In this document: piece by piece, positions 24,925 through 38,690 of the stretch
How positions within the stretch are numbered: the stretch's first letter is position 1
Layout of the letters: each line of letters starts with the position of its first letter
Source of the DNA: Apteryx mantelli
Taxonomy: Eukaryota > Chordata > Aves > Apterygiformes > Apterygidae
Direction of reading: 5' to 3'
Assembly: GCF_036417845.1 (NCBI RefSeq)
Contig: NC_089980.1
Span: forward strand, 43,584,501 to 43,648,500
DNA length: 64,000 nucleotides
Made by a program: the position numbers and the translations under genes
The notes under the pieces: generated by a model
Databases searched by the model: none
Seen by the model: only the letters and a program-made list of their open reading frames with translations
What the model was told of the DNA's origin: nothing

Positions 24925-25270
24925 AGGTGATAATTCTTCTTAATGAGACTCTAGTGACCCTGCAGCTAGAATGTACATCTCTTCTCTGGGCATTTTTTGC
25001 AGACATTTTGCAGAGAATACAGAGTAGAACAATCAAAATACAGTCTGCAGAAACTGAAATAGAGAAGATTTTTTTAAAAAAAATAATGGTTACAGTGTGG
25101 CCCGGGAATGATTTCATCTGAGGAGAGTTTATAAACATATGCACATATTTGAAATTATAAAAAAGAATGGAGGATATTTACCAACATGACACACAACATT
25201 TAGTAAAAGGAGTAAAGGAGATGTTTCTAAGAGAAAAAACACTTAGGTAAAATGAGGACAATACCTTCAC
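24925..25270 (+). repeat. CR1 LINE remnant (end of reverse transcriptase ORF and 3' part)
   Basis: In the plus frame from 24927 the peptide pieces LVTLQLECTSLLWAFFAD and ILQRIQSRTIKI follow the C-terminal CR1 pattern LVRPHLEYCVQFWAP...LLERVQRRATKMI. Further on, TGAGGAGAGTTTATAAACAT and GGAGGATATTTACC fit the CR1 stretch that normally reads gatataaaata...ggataaataccagg. It is old, interrupted and 5'-truncated, as is usual for CR1 in sauropsids. Confidence 0.6.
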
Positions 25271-26499
25271 AGTGATCTCTGGTTTTTACCTCTCATTAAG
25301 GTATTTGGCCTAGTTCTCAATGGGGTTGTATTGCAGGATTAGTTGAGGCGACAGGCCTCTCAGGATCAGAAAACAAAACTCTACCTGATCTAGAAGCAAC
25401 AATTAAACACCAGTGTTTCTCAAATGCACCGTTTTTCAAATACACTAACAAAGGTTGTACCTGCATATAATCAGAACATTTTGGGGTGGTTTGTTTTGGT
25501 ATAAACATGATTGCCTGATTGAGATACATGTGCACAACTGTAAAGTGGAGCAGGTGGAGAATGTCACAAGTATTGCACATCTTCCTTCTCATCTTGAGAT
25601 CTAAATTAGCATAAAATGATAAAAGTGACTCCTGTGGTGCCAGTCTGTTAGAGAGACTCTTGAAATGATTGAAATAATCACCACTTTTTATTTCTCTCCA
25701 GTTAGGTGGTATTTTTTTTAGTGAAATCATTTCTTGTGGAAGATCATTCTTGTTAAACCCTCTATTGAGGATGAAAAATAAAATAGTATGTGGAAACGGG
25801 CAATAAAGAGGATATGTCTGAGCTGTAGTTACAGCTAACTATAAAGGTGAGTGATTATGATGATTCGCTAGAGCCTGGGAGGCATAGGCTATAGATCATG
25901 AAGAAGTTAATCTGCAACAAGTTAGCATCATAGGTGTGACCCCAAAAAAGGAACTGAATCCTGCCGGAGACTGGGAAGTGTTCTTCCAGTTGAGTCAGGA
26001 CCAAGTCTGTCAGGTTTTCAATGCCAGCTTTTCAATGTGTAGCTCACCTCATTTTCTACATTTGAATAGCACAGCTTGACTCCATGTATGCACCTGGCAC
26101 AGCAGGGTGTGATCCAGCTGAATGCCTCAAGATTTTCTTACTCATTTGGTCTAAGTCAGGTGTGAGTGCAAGCAATCCAAAGACAAAAATGCCCTCACCT
26201 TAGCCTCTGGGTTGAGCCTAAATGAATCTGACTCCAGTTTTCTTCGCTGCCTGGAGAAAATCTCTAGATTAAAGAAGGCAAACTAAGTTCATCTTGGCTC
26301 TTGGTGTTGGATGGGTTGACAAAACAAAACAATAGAACCAGTCATGAATTATCAGCTTATGAGTTATGTGGAATAGAAGGTGTTCATAGCTATGTTTTCT
26401 TAAAGCACAAACATACATTTGAACTGTAAAGGAAAAATGTAAATAGTTACAGCACAGACTTTGTGCTGTGCAGTCAGGACTTTGACATTCTCTTCCTGG
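25271..26499. other. Intergenic DNA, nothing identified
   Basis: No exon, RNA gene or clear repeat seen. A 137-codon open frame on the minus strand (25317-25730) has no recognisable domain and no promoter or splice context. Confidence 0.5.
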
Positions 26500-26575
26500 T
26501 TATTTTAAATCTTTCCGTGCCTCAGTTTCCCTCTTTCTAAAATGGAAACGAATACTGACATCTCATGGGCAGTCT
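26500..26575 (+). repeat. MIR-like CORE-SINE core fragment
   Basis: CCGTGCCTCAGTTTCCCTC followed by TTTCTAAAATGGAAACGAA and TACTGACATCTCATGGG is a very clear match to the MIR core (ctgtgcctcagtttcccca, tctgtaaaatggggataa, tacctacctcatagg). It is one of the best preserved SINE pieces in the window. Confidence 0.85.
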
Positions 26576-27234
26576 GGCGACAAAATCTTTGTTGGACACC
26601 GTTTTTAGAGATGAGAAATTGCTGTTATTATTACTGTGACTAAAGGAGTGGCATTTCTTGGCAACTAATGGTTGACTGGAGGGTCCAAGGTGAAACTGAA
26701 AACTCTTAACACAGCCATTTGCTGTTTGCAAAGAAATGACTAACCCAGAGGCAACTATTATTATTAATCCTTTTATTTACTTCACACATGTACTACTTCC
26801 CCTTCCTGCCTTTTACTTAATCCAGGGCACCTTGGGGAGAGCACAAATACAAAAAATACAGTGCAATTAAAAAAAAAAAAATTCTAGGCTAATCTAAAAA
26901 AGACAAGTAAAATATATAAAAAAAAAAATCAAAACATTAGGCATGATTTAATGAAGGGAAGGGTGATGCCTATACCAGAAAAGATGTGGATAGTGACCTA
27001 ACACAGATGTGACAGTGACTAATACTGAAATCGTTCATAGAAAAATAAACCTGCAGATGTTCTGAATAAACTGAGACTTTTATTATTATTCTAAACTATG
27101 AGACTTATGAATGTGTAATGATGATCACATTGCACTAGGCATTTCCTAGTGATGGATAGCAGACTCAGCAAAGATCATTCTTTGCCTTTGAAAGCTCTTC
27201 TTAGCAGATGATCACCAAATACTTTAAAAAAAAA

Positions 27235-27400
27235 GGTAAGCATTGTTACAGCAATTTTACCAAGAGGAAAGCAGCCTCAGAAAGTGAAACAAGCTGCCCA
27301 GGGTCACCCAAGAAGTCACCTGCAGATCTAGTAATAGTATTCATGTTGCTGAACTTCCAATGTAGTAACCTGTGCAGTCTATGCCCGCTTTCAAAGCTCT
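27235..27400 (-). repeat. MIR-like CORE-SINE, antisense
   Basis: On the plus strand one reads an ACAGCAATTTTACCAAGAGG stretch, then CAGCCTCAGAAAGTGAAACA, then AGCTGCCCAGGGTCACCCAA and AGAAGTCACCTGCAGATC. This is the reverse complement of the MIR core (gaggaaactgaggcacagag...cttgcccaaggtcacacagc). The element is therefore on the minus strand. Confidence 0.75.
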
Positions 27401-30400
27401 TATCTTGGTGCTACCTTAGTAACCTCCAAGACCTGCCTCCTCTACCCCATTGTTCAGGTTCATCCAGCAATGGAGTCCCAAATCATCTTTGATGCAACTA
27501 CTTGGTTTATGATTTAAAGGGTGAAAAATACATAAAGCACTACAAATGTCCTTCTATTTGGAAAAGGAGCTTATGTGAAAACAATATTGTTAAATGAAAA
27601 GGAAGAAGATCACTTATATTTATTTCCTCTTTTCTTTATCTGCCGTCTCTTCAGCATTTCATAATGCAAAGGGTCCTTGTCTGCATCTAGTTCTGGGTCC
27701 TACTGTAGCACAGATATACAACAAGCATAGTAAAACCCTGATTTTGTATGAATATAAACCAGTTCAGTCTTCTTTAGATTGAAAGATACATGCTTCTAGC
27801 TTTCTGTTTGAATATAAGTTATTTTTGCTCTTTCCTCAGCTTTTTTGAAGATGTCAGATCAGGGTATCTGCAGCCGAACATGTTTCCAGGCCCTCAATGG
27901 ATTTATCAGTTCTCTGACTTCTGACCTGGTATTTCTGAGCATGACTGAGATGAGCGGTAATTCCCTCATAAGTGCTACAGTGTCAGTGAGGTTTAATTGC
28001 TTAGCTGCATGAGAAAGTGTTCTGTAGTTCAGGGACATAATGTCTTAAGAAGATATGAAATGGGAGCCTACAGTTCTCCGTTTCTGACCCCCCTGCTCCT
28101 CTCCATAATGTATTCAAAGTTTAGCTTTTTCAGGGCTGTGGCACTAACATCAGCTGAGAAAATCCTGATCTTGCCATTTATGGTATCCATGTGATCACAG
28201 CAAGATCAAAAGTCAAAAGAAGTCATAAGTGCAGCCTGGGTAATTTCGTAAACAGCAACAGCACCAATTTCTTTTATAGCAAGTTAAAAAAAAAAAAAAG
28301 ACATTGCTGCTGGAAATGAAGAGCATACAGAGCAGCTGTTTCAAATTTGTCTGACACTGTTATAAAACAAATTTAAAGTGTTAACAGTTGTACCCATGGC
28401 AAAGTTTCCCCCGCTGTGTCCACACTTACGGCTTTCCTTTATGCCGTACAATTGAGTGGCAACATTTGTGCTCAATCCGCTTGCCTTTTAGAACAACTTC
28501 TCAGAGAAACATTTACCCAGCTGCTGTCTGCAAATTGCAGGGTGGACTCTGCTCTGATTTGCAGGCTGGCAGGCAGGATGCTGTGCAGTCACACAGCCAC
28601 AACTGTCACATCGCATAGGAGCATCTGCTATGCTGAGCAGCACTCTCAAGGGGTGCTAAAACCTGCTGCCCCCCACCGTTAAATCTGTGCCTACTTATAC
28701 ATTTTCCTCTTTTATTATTATGTACTAAGTGAGTCCATTGCGCTTAGGTCTGTAAAATACCTACAGGAGGATAAAATCTTTCACCCCCAAATTTGCAGTC
28801 TAGGTCAGGGTGGTCTAATGCCAGGCTGGCATGGCACCCCACCCAGTTTGCCAGGGAGCAACAACGCTTTCTGTTCTGCCCGGTGTGTTGAGGAGTGGCA
28901 GAATACAAGTGGAAAGGGTCAGATGAGGTAGTGGCTCTGAGCCGCTTGATTCCCACCTCAGTCAGGGCAGCAGCGGGCTGACCATCAGAGCTGCAGCTGT
29001 ACTAGCAGCCTTGGACAGGAGCTGAAGAGGGAGAGCTAGGACCAGGAATCAGGAAGTGCAGTAGCAGATAGGAAGAAGCTTCTGACAAGGTATCATTTGC
29101 GGGGAGAAATGTTGACTGAGCTGCAAAGTGAAAGAAATTGAGTTGCCCAACAATATTATAGTTGTAGATGAGATGGAAAGTAGAGGACAGACTAGAAGAG
29201 AGAGAAGCTGCAATGACCAAGTTGGATGAGTAAAAGTATGGTCAGGAGGGTTGACTGTAGTGATGGATAGGGCAGGATAAATTCCTGAGTTGCTGAAGAG
29301 GATTTGACTACAGCCTGGACCTGGGAGAGGGAGGAAGATGAAAAGACAGAAGCCATACCAACATGGTAAATTGTACATTTCCAAAAGAGAGGATGTGGTT
29401 GAGAGATGGATTATTTAACCAACTACTTCTTTTGTCTAAGCCATAGCCTGCAGAGGAGGTGGCCTGTATCATGCCTTGGAGTCCTCTGGGTGAGCTGCAT
29501 GTGCTGCTCAAGCTGCAGCTTCATTCCTGCACAGCTCTGTTGATGCTACCACCACTGCTGAAAGGAGGAGTCATATGGTATGGGGCCACTGCTTGTGGGG
29601 CTGATGCCTCCCTGTAGCATAAGATACGGTGTTCCTTTTCCTTCTCACAGCAGCAGGTGTAGCAAGCCTTGCTCCCAGAGGCTCTTTTGGATTCTCTTTC
29701 CCAGATTGTCTAGCGTATAACACATGCCCTGAGTACACAGATACTCCTGGAGTGGAGTTCAGCTTCTGCAGGAGGGAGGGAGGGAGGGAAGACTTATGAG
29801 TGAGTGGGAGTGAAAGTTGCTGTAAGTGTTTGTGTTTGAGTGGAGGGTGTAAAGGTCCTGGAGCAGGGAAGAGAGATAGAAACTGACTCCTTGCAGCTTC
29901 TTAACCTCAGCTTCTGAATGTTCATTTATTCCTCCATCTTCCCAAACCCTTCTTCAACTTCAGCAATCTGGCCTGTATGGACAACAAATGTGTGGATTCA
30001 TAGGACAAGTGATAACATGAGTGGAATAGAAGTCTGGCCTTATGTTTGGCCAGAAGAATAGTGTGAATATGCGCATTCAGGATATGGAGCTGAGTACCAG
30101 CACAGAAATTAATAACTGGTAGATCATATATGGTGTACCCATCCCTCTTCCATTTAGGAGAGAGAGGATGAGTCACTATTTGGTTTGGCAAATGGTCTTC
30201 AGAGAGGATTATTGTGTTTTACAGACAAATTGTCAATAGAGGGACAGGTTATCAGGTGGACCTCTGAAGGCTGCTGACAGGAGAAGACAGGAGGAGGTGG
30301 AACATGGGGACAGGTCAATGGTTAACAAGCTGAAAACAATTTGGTGAAACACTGCAGACTGAAACCATAGCAATGGCAAAAAGTAACAGGAGAGTAGGAA

Positions 30401-33400
30401 AAGGGAAGGGATGAGCGAGCTCTTGGTAAGCAATAAAAAAATTGAAGAACTCTGGAGCAGAGATCCTCAAGCCCTTACTGTTGAAGCTGGTCAGTGTTTC
30501 TGTTGCTTACGTGGCCTGCTGAGTTTATTCATTCTTTTATTAATCTTTTATTTATCCCCACAGCAGTTGTTGACAGGGACATGAGAGATTCAAGGAAGCC
30601 AAGGGAAAATAAAAATGGTGGCTTTGTCCATAATAGCATGTATTTCTAAAGTGATAATGCCGTGTCCTCTTTAACATCCTGATACAGGATCTGGGATAGA
30701 CTGGTTTGTTTTCCTGTTCTGTCGTTTATAGTCAAAGCTGGATTAAGACCATGTCAGTATAGGCCTATTTCTAATCAGCTCTCCATTGAAGAAAGTTTTC
30801 CCAGTTTCAGAGAAAAGCTTGAAAAACCCTATCCAGGAATTTCTGGCTGCTTTTGAAGCCAACTTATAGACAATAGATCTGAGATATGAGCTGACTGTGC
30901 TTATTAGTGAAGTACTGTTGTTACCTGCAAATAGTAGGAGGGTGTCTTTAACATCAGCTCATTCATGTGTTATCAGGAAGGCACATAATCCCTCCAGGCA
31001 GCATGATTATTGAGTAGGCGTGGATAGCCATTACTCATTCACAATAGTGGTTTCTGGGATGGGCACATCACCTTCCTTATTTGGGCCCTGAGGGAAGGCC
31101 ACACACCGTGACCCTTTCCCTTTTACCCCAGCCCTTTCTTGCCATGCTGGTTTATTGCACAGGTACAGAGTGAGATGGCTTCTGTTGCACTCAAAGTGTT
31201 TCACCTGCCCCTTGGCTGCACCAGAAAAAAAGGGCTATAGAAATCAGACAAGAGGCCACGTGCTCCTTATACTGCAACATGAATATCCCTTTTTAGGAAA
31301 AAATGGACTGCACTGCTCTGGTTCAAAAAATTAAATGCTGAAATCAAAGCACTTGGGAGAAGGGGACTTATATAAGTTGAGCTGGTGCTAGAGCACACAT
31401 CTGGTGCACTGAAGGCATAGCCATGCTTTCTGCAGACCCTGCTGGATGCAGCTCATGTTTACTGTGCTATAGTACGTCTCTATGACATCTGCAAGATCAG
31501 GAGAGTTCTCCAGCAAAGCGTTCAAAACCTTGCTATTTTTCAGGCATGCACAGGTGGCCAGCAAAAGCACTCATTCATACTGGGGCTGGATCAAAAGGAC
31601 AAAGGGGTGACCTGTGTCCTCACACAGGACATGTGTGTCCACATCACAGGGTGGCAAATGCAATGCTGTGATGAGGGGATGTCATGCTGTGTATGGCTGT
31701 CAAATACAGAGAAAGCCTTTGCTCTTGCTTTCTGTAGTCATAAGAGTTTGATGTTTCATTACAAGCTTTGGATGCGACTTCCTGCTTCTTCCTTCTTTCT
31801 CCAGCATATATGTACAGATCTGTATGATCAAACAAGTTTATGAAGAAATAGCAAAGTGTTAAACTAACAAATGTGATATGGAAGATCCTTATAGCTGCCA
31901 GTAAGCAGTATATGTAACCAACAATAAAACAAAGAGTATGTATGGTGTGAAAGGATCAGTGACACCAAGTGGTGTTTCACTAGGCTTGCAGGGTGCCCTG
32001 TCTCTTGGTAACACAGAGGGTGTTGGAGGAATGAATGGGGATATCTGCCCATTTGAAGGGAATTTACCACCAGCATCACCCACTACCTAAAGCTTTATAG
32101 GATGTGGAGATTGCTTGGTTGCTACAGTGAGAGATGGTACTGTCACAAGTGGTGTGGCTGGTTTTTTTCACTTGATGGCCATTTAAATGATGAGCCACTT
32201 AGCTCCTGCTATTGCTGTTTGTCCTGCTCCCTTGATGTCTGTTCTTGTCTTAGGTACTGTGAACCTCCTGTCCCCACTCCCCCTGCTCATGTCTTCCCTC
32301 TCTGCCCTTCTCACCCTCCCTGTACTGAGGCATATGTGCAAAGTCACTGTGCTTTTGTTGCATCATGTTGCCTCTGAATTTTTTACATTTCTCTTCCTGC
32401 ATAACATATCTCTCACTGACAGGTCAGAGTGGCTGCCTTAGCCGGTCTGAGGTGGCAAGTCCTACCAAAACAATCTTTTGTCCAAAGAAAAAGTCTCATT
32501 TTATGTCCTGCAGAATGACATGGTCACAAGTTAGCATTTCTGCCTGTTTGGCATGCCTTCATTTAATTGCTTCAAATTTAATTGCTGTTCAAAAGATATT
32601 ACTAGCCTGGTTACCGGCACCAGCCACAGATATACTATTGTCATGGTTTCAAATGGTTTCATTAAACAGATTTAGAAAAAAAAGGAAAGGGGGCAGCTTG
32701 AAATGTTATGGCAATCAGATGTAGCGCTTGCTATTTTAATGCTGTTTCAGTCTAGGGGAACCCTACAGGATGCAGTTTTCCTGAAAATCCCTAAACAAGA
32801 GACAGGATAACCTTTCTGGAATTTTGATAGAAAAGCATCTACTTATTCAGCGGAGAGATTTCAACACCTGTTGACTGATCAGCATATGAATGAATAGAGA
32901 GCGCTAGCTGGCAGCTGTTGGAAGTGTATGCTGTTTAGGAATACCACAGCATGCAGCAAGTCTCTCCTTTGTAAAAAATCTGAAGCATTCAGTGAAAAAT
33001 AAGGAAAAACTGGGGTGAACATCCAGATGGTGCTGAACTGAGATACCAGAAGACAGTTAAAAAAGTTACCTTTTCTCCAGCTTCCTGCATTATTCCCAAA
33101 CAGCAGGCTGTGAATGAATAACCTCAAGAGACAAGTGTTTCTGTTAAAAATTTTGTTTAATATAGCCTTGGTATATTATAATGGACTACATGGGACAATG
33201 ATACTCCACGAGTATTAGCACATCTGTCTAACAGTGCACTGACCTGTTATAAAGAAACTTGTCCATGCAGACCACAGTTCTCCATTTCCTTCTCCATGCT
33301 AACAAAACCAGCTATAGCTATTTATGTAGCTACAGATCTAGCCCTGCTGCTGCTTCTATTCTCAGCCCATTCCCCAGGAGATCTTTAAAATACAATTATC

Positions 33401-36400
33401 TTCAGCTCCACTTAATCACACAATCTGTCCCAAGGTCTGTTCCTGCTTTTTTGGTCCTTCTGTTGCCAATATCTCCCAAGGTACTCTGTTCTTCTTCTTT
33501 GACCCTGTATAAACACTTGACCATTGTGTCTGGTTAACCTCCTTGCTGCAGGAGCCCTGTGGCCACTCTTGCTGTTGGAATACTCTACCTTGTTAAGCAG
33601 GCAGTGAGAAGGCCTTACTGTGTTTAATCTACCCCACTGCAGGATATCCATCAGCCTGAGCCCTCCCTTTTCCAGCCTCCCACAGCTGTTTTCATGCAGG
33701 TGTCAGTGTATCTCCCCAAACCATTTTCTCACTGGTGAGCACAGAGAATCTCAGCCTAGTGAGCAGCCTATTTACACAGTATCTTTTTAGGCTGTTGAAG
33801 GGAGCTGAGCAGTGAAGAAATAGAGCATGTTGTGTGATATTTTGGGTTTAAGCTTTGCTAGAAACTAGCAGGTGGCTTCTTAGTATGCTGGAGGAGAAGG
33901 AGGACCAATAGAGAGACTGGAAAATACAGGCTTAAGAGACTGTGAGGTGGCATTGAAGGATTACTAAAATTAAACTCTGCTGTCCAGGTTTCAGCTGTGC
34001 CCAGACTGCTAAGTGGCTGGTTTTGGTCCAGCTTACACTGAAAACTAGGCTCTAAGTTATAGCCCCTGCAAGATGTCTATGAACAACTTTTTTTAAATGA
34101 AGCTGAAAATAAAGTTTAAAGTAAAACACGTGATGATTACAGCCATAGGTGAAGTGGTACAAGGATGGATGGAGACAAACTGTCAATAGTTAGTTGTAGA
34201 TTATTCCATAATTATTTAATGTAGAATCTCTTACACCCGTGCTTGTCTCATGTAGTCTATTTCTAGGGACATATTGGTAGACATTGCTTAAGCAGGTGGT
34301 TTGCTGGTGACTCCCATGTTATATATTTGTGTCTTTTTGTCCTCTTCCTGGTTGATAACTTTCTCAAGACAGAATTGCCTTTTTGTTTTTATCTTTTGAC
34401 AGTGCCCCTCAGTCCTGCATTCCCCAATGAAACACACACATAATCCTCTTTATGCATGAATACACTAAAACAGCAGGACAGAACACCCACTTATTAAACT
34501 CCCTATCCCCTCTCTTCCCCTGCCATACCATGCCAACCCTGGGTTAAACCTGACAAAAAGCTCAGCTCTTCCCCAGACAATCTGTGAGCATCTGTTCTCC
34601 CCTTTCAAGCTGCAAAAGCTGCTTCCCAGTCCCCTACCCAAACTGTCTGCCCAGATGGCAGCATCACTCAGGAAGAACCAACCCATTAGACATGCCAGTC
34701 CATGCAAATACCTGTGAGGTTCCTTTTGCTGTCTGATCCTTTTGGGTGTCCAGGACCCATCTTATGCCAAAGTCCTCCTTTACCAATTATCAGCATCAGG
34801 TGTTCTGGGTGACTATTTGCACCTGCTTTGGACACGATAACAGAAAAGATAGCAGGCAGCTTTTGTTACTGCCTGTTTCCCAGCTCACGCGGGCTGCTGT
34901 GAACCAAGGGGAGCTTTGCCATGCAGCATGACTCGTCTTTTATGCTGTGCCTTTGTGGTGCTTGGGCATTTAGAATAGCACATGTTCCCTCATCATTTTC
35001 CTATCTGAATGCGGGAAGGAATTAACACTAATACTTCCTATTCTGGGTCTGTTTCATCCAAAGAAGTACTTTATTCATTGGCCAGCATTGACAGTGGTCC
35101 TACATCCTCTTAAAATGAGGATGACAGAACTGGGTCTTTAATAACTATTATCTGCTTTGCCCAGTTGGATTCTCCTGACACCAAACAACTCCAGCAGAGC
35201 CTAGAGACACCAGTTCAGCATTTTGGTTTCCACAGAGTCAGATGCTCTGTCTGTAGGTGGAAGGAAGTCATGCAGAAAAATTGTGGAAAAAAGTGCAGAG
35301 CACTAATTTGTCCCTAGCCAAAAAGAGCTCAGTCAGAGCTTAGTCTCTCCTCACCTCTTCAAGAGCTGCTCAAAGAAAGACTGTAAAGGGGCTTCTTAGG
35401 AAACAGAAGAAGAGAATGACCTGGGGGAAGAGTGGAATTCATATATTGGGGGATAAGAATAATTAGAATCCCCAGACCAGTTTTTTGGACTATTTGAATT
35501 TTGTTATAAATTTTCTCTTCTGGAGAGAAGCTCTTTTGCCTTTTCTGTACATACTTTTTGCTCAGTCACACCTTTTCCTTCCAACAACTTATTTTACATG
35601 CCACCTTTTGCCTGGCAGCAAAACATCTAAGAATGGTTTGAAAATCAAGGAGAGCAATCTTACAGTAGAGAAATAAAAATGCCTTGTTTTCAAGCTCAAT
35701 TCAGCATTATATCTGTATGTTGCAGTTACTTATGCTGCCTGAATCAAAATAATTTATTGCCATTATAAAAAAAAATTTTAGAAGTTGCAGAGGGGAACTT
35801 GTAACTTGATGCACTGATTGGTGCTCACAGATTTATTAGACGTGATAAGTAACTTGAGAGTAAGAAGACAGCTGTCATCATTTGACGATGGATTTAATGT
35901 TTAGAGATATGGAACGAAAAGGTATATATATTGGTTGTAATGTTTAGAAAGTATGTGCCCAATTTCCTATTGGAAAATGTGACCTGTCTTGAACTTTGCA
36001 GTCATAGTTCAGAAGCAGCTTTCATCAGCTCATGTGGATAGCTAAAAAATAGACTTCTTCTTCCATTGACAAGGGTGAAATCTCCTACCAAGATCTGTTG
36101 TTAAACCGTGTTCATAAATATTCTAACATTTCAGTATCTCCTTGTATTCTTGGTTCAGATGGCCTGCAGGATGTTCCAAACTTGTTTTATGTATTGCTGA
36201 AAGATCAGACAGCTCAGGAAACATGAGTTTTTGATTCTTTTCCTGCTTCTTTGGCTTTAAAAGCATGAGATTCTATTGACTGAACGGAAATGATTCCTGC
36301 TTTACAACAGTTTAAAGCTACAGTTATTTGTATTATAATAGCCCTTAATAGCACACATATGACCGTTCATAGAATTAGAACCAAAGTAAAAGGGAAGTCA

Positions 36401-36429
36401 TGCATGTGATACCTGCCTCTTAGAGTTTC
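27401..36429. other. Intergenic DNA, no gene recognised
   Basis: About 9 kb with stop codons in all frames and only short chance open frames. I see one (GGGA)n run at 29771-29790 and no confident interspersed repeat. The stretch 28380-28680 is somewhat richer in CpG and of even composition; I cannot say whether it is a conserved non-coding element. Confidence 0.5.
29771..29790. repeat. (GGGA)n microsatellite
   Basis: About five GGGA units in a purine-rich stretch. Confidence 0.85.
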
Positions 36430-36655
36430 AGAAAGCTTTGTTACCTAATGGGTAGATGAGGGAACTGAGAACCAGAACTCCTGGGTTTCTGCTTTTACTA
36501 CTACTATGAATTCATTTGCACAAATCATTTGATCTTTATGTGTCTTGGTTTGCAATGGCTGTAATGCTTTTGCTACCAGGCAAGCTTAACCCATTAATAA
36601 TTGTAGGATGCTTTGAGACCATTGTGTAGAAGGTACTGCACAAAGGCTTGAAGTT
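36430..36655 (+). repeat. MIR-like SINE with characteristic 3' tail
   Basis: In order: AGAACCAGAACTCCTGGGTT (tRNA-related body, consensus agaaccaggactcctgggttc), CAAATCATTTGATCTTTATG then TGTCTTGGTTTGCAATGGC (core, caagtcacttcatctct...gcctcagtttc), GTAATGCTTTTGCTACC, and a tail GCTTTGAGACCATTGTGTAG with AAGGTACTGCACAAAGGC (consensus ctttgagatccttggatgaaaggcgctatataa). The full order of parts makes this the most complete SINE here, and it links the body to the tail seen alone at other places. Confidence 0.75.
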
Positions 36656-36984
36656 ACTTATAGTGAGCATGTCTTCAGACTTCCTGTTGCTTTTCTGGAT
36701 GATGTATTTTAATTACAGTGGATTAAGCCATTTGTAAACATGCAGTTGTTGCATTTTGAACATAAGCTTTTGTTCCTGGGGTCTGAAAGGATCCCATCCA
36801 GTTGTGTGTTTACAGGTTGATCAGTGCTGTCTCTGCTAATCCTCCCCTGGTTCCTCCCCTGCAATCCATTCCAACAGTGATGAATTCTCTTCTTGAAATT
36901 AATAATGCCAAGCTTGTCAATATTTTGAAACCCAAACTTAATTTTGTCCTCTTGAGCCTTGCCTTTGGCTTGTGAAAACAGAAG

Positions 36985-37075
36985 CTTTAAACTCTATTAT
37001 GTGGAAAGTCTTCTGGGATGTCTTGGTGTGGCAGGTGCTATATAAGTTTAATGCTGCATTGCTATTAAAGTCCAT
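36985..37075 (+). repeat. SINE 3' tail fragment
   Basis: TTCTGGGATGTCTTGGTGTG followed by GCAGGTGCTATATAAGTTTA matches the tail consensus ctttgggatgccttggatgaaaggtgctatataaatg. Only the tail is recognisable. Confidence 0.55.
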
Positions 37076-38221
37076 TAAGAAGGATCTTTCTGGGGCTGTC
37101 AGCACACTGCAGATTAAAACCAGAAAAATAAAGACACACTCAACAAATGCTGCTGTAATGGCATAGCTGGAAAGAGGGAACTCATCTCTGGCTTGTGATC
37201 AGTTTACTTCTGGTTTCAATGAAAAGATTGTTTGGCTTCCTGTATAAGCTCTGAAAAAAAAAAATCAATGTCAAGAAGCTTGAGTGGGAGCCAGAAGAAG
37301 GGCTGTGCTGAATCCAGAATGCAGAAATCTTTCATGATTTCTATATTCTGCTCCATACTGGCTCTTTATATTCTGGTAAGAATTAAACTTTATTATTATG
37401 ACTGTAGCACCACTGCGGGGTTATAGGATGTGAATAAATTGTCAAGTTTTATTTGGGCTTTTAAAAACATATATCAACCACCCCCACCAACACACTGTTA
37501 AAGAAGCAAGGTGGGAAAAAGGTGAGCGGAAGAGCCATCAAATGCCTACAGAAGGGCCGGAAACAAAACATAGGAATAAGAGATCAGTTTTTAAGATGAT
37601 AAAGATTAGCAGCAAGGTACCTTCATATTCCCTGCTATGGCCACTATTTAACTGTTTGGAAAAGGAATGTTGATCTGACACTGCCATGGAGTTTCCTCAG
37701 ATCCAGAGGACACCGAGGAATTGCTGAGACCAACCCAAGTGAACAGACAGTGGTGGTGGGTGAATTCCAGCACTGGCAGGCTCAAGCCAATGCATCCTGA
37801 AGAGGTCATTTTAACTATTCACTTATGTTGCTGAGTTTTGCTTGAGCTGTAACAGCTCAGAAAGGGAAATGGGGTGTTGCTGAGGAGAGCTCAGGGGATT
37901 CTCTTACCCAAGGTGTAACAGTATGATCAAATAAGCGAGTAAAGGCAATCTACTGAGAACATAGAACAAACATTCTGAAATCATGGTAATGCCATTGTAT
38001 AAGTCAATGGCACAATTTTATTGCTCTGCTCTGGTTCCCTGTTTCAGCAAAGATACTGATCAAGACTCTCAGATGCCAAGTGGCAAAAATTGCTAAAGGA
38101 CATGCAAAAGGTATGTGAATGGGGAAGGTCTGAAAACACCGGAGGTTGTATGTCAGAGAGGAGGTGAATAAGAGGGGTTCCCTACTGGGTTGTAGAAAAT
38201 GTGGGTAGTAGAAAGATGGAA

Positions 38222-38690
38222 AAATGGACACTCCTATTCACCCTCCCAGAATACAAGGACAAGAGGATGTTCAATGGAAATGAAAGGCAGTGAGTTTAAA
38301 GCTGTTAAAAGGAAATACATTTTATACAATGCATAATTAGCTTATTCCCATAAGATAATATTAAGCCTAAGAGATTAGTAGGATTCAAAAAAAAAAGGAT
38401 TAGACATTTATATGGATAATGTAATTATGGATGTTCTCATTAAATAGAATACATATTTTCTTTGTTATGAAGGGATATAAACCCTCTGGCTTCAGGGCCT
38501 AAGCCAATTGCTAACTGATTAGAATTAAAAAGAAACTTCCCCTGTTGGCAAGTTGTTTCCTACTTGTCTCCTGCTGGGTTTCCTATGTTTTGTCTGAACC
38601 ATTTCACCAGGCACTATCACAGAGGGATTATTAAACTATATGGACCATTTGTTTGGTATGGCATGGCAATTCCTTTTCTTCATAATGAGA
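38222..38690 (+). repeat. CR1 LINE 3' end
   Basis: Ordered matches to the sauropsid CR1 3' region: ACAAGGACAAGAGGATGTTC, AAAAGGAAATACATTTTATA, then TTCAAAAAAAAAAGGATTAG with ACATTTATATGGATAATG, CTTCAGGGCCTAAGCCAA, AAGAAACTTCCCCTGTTGGC, and finally TATGGACCATTTGTTTGGTA with TGGCATGGCAATTCCT. The order and spacing agree with a single 5'-truncated copy ending near the family's normal 3' terminus. Divergence is high, so the insertion is old. Confidence 0.85.
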
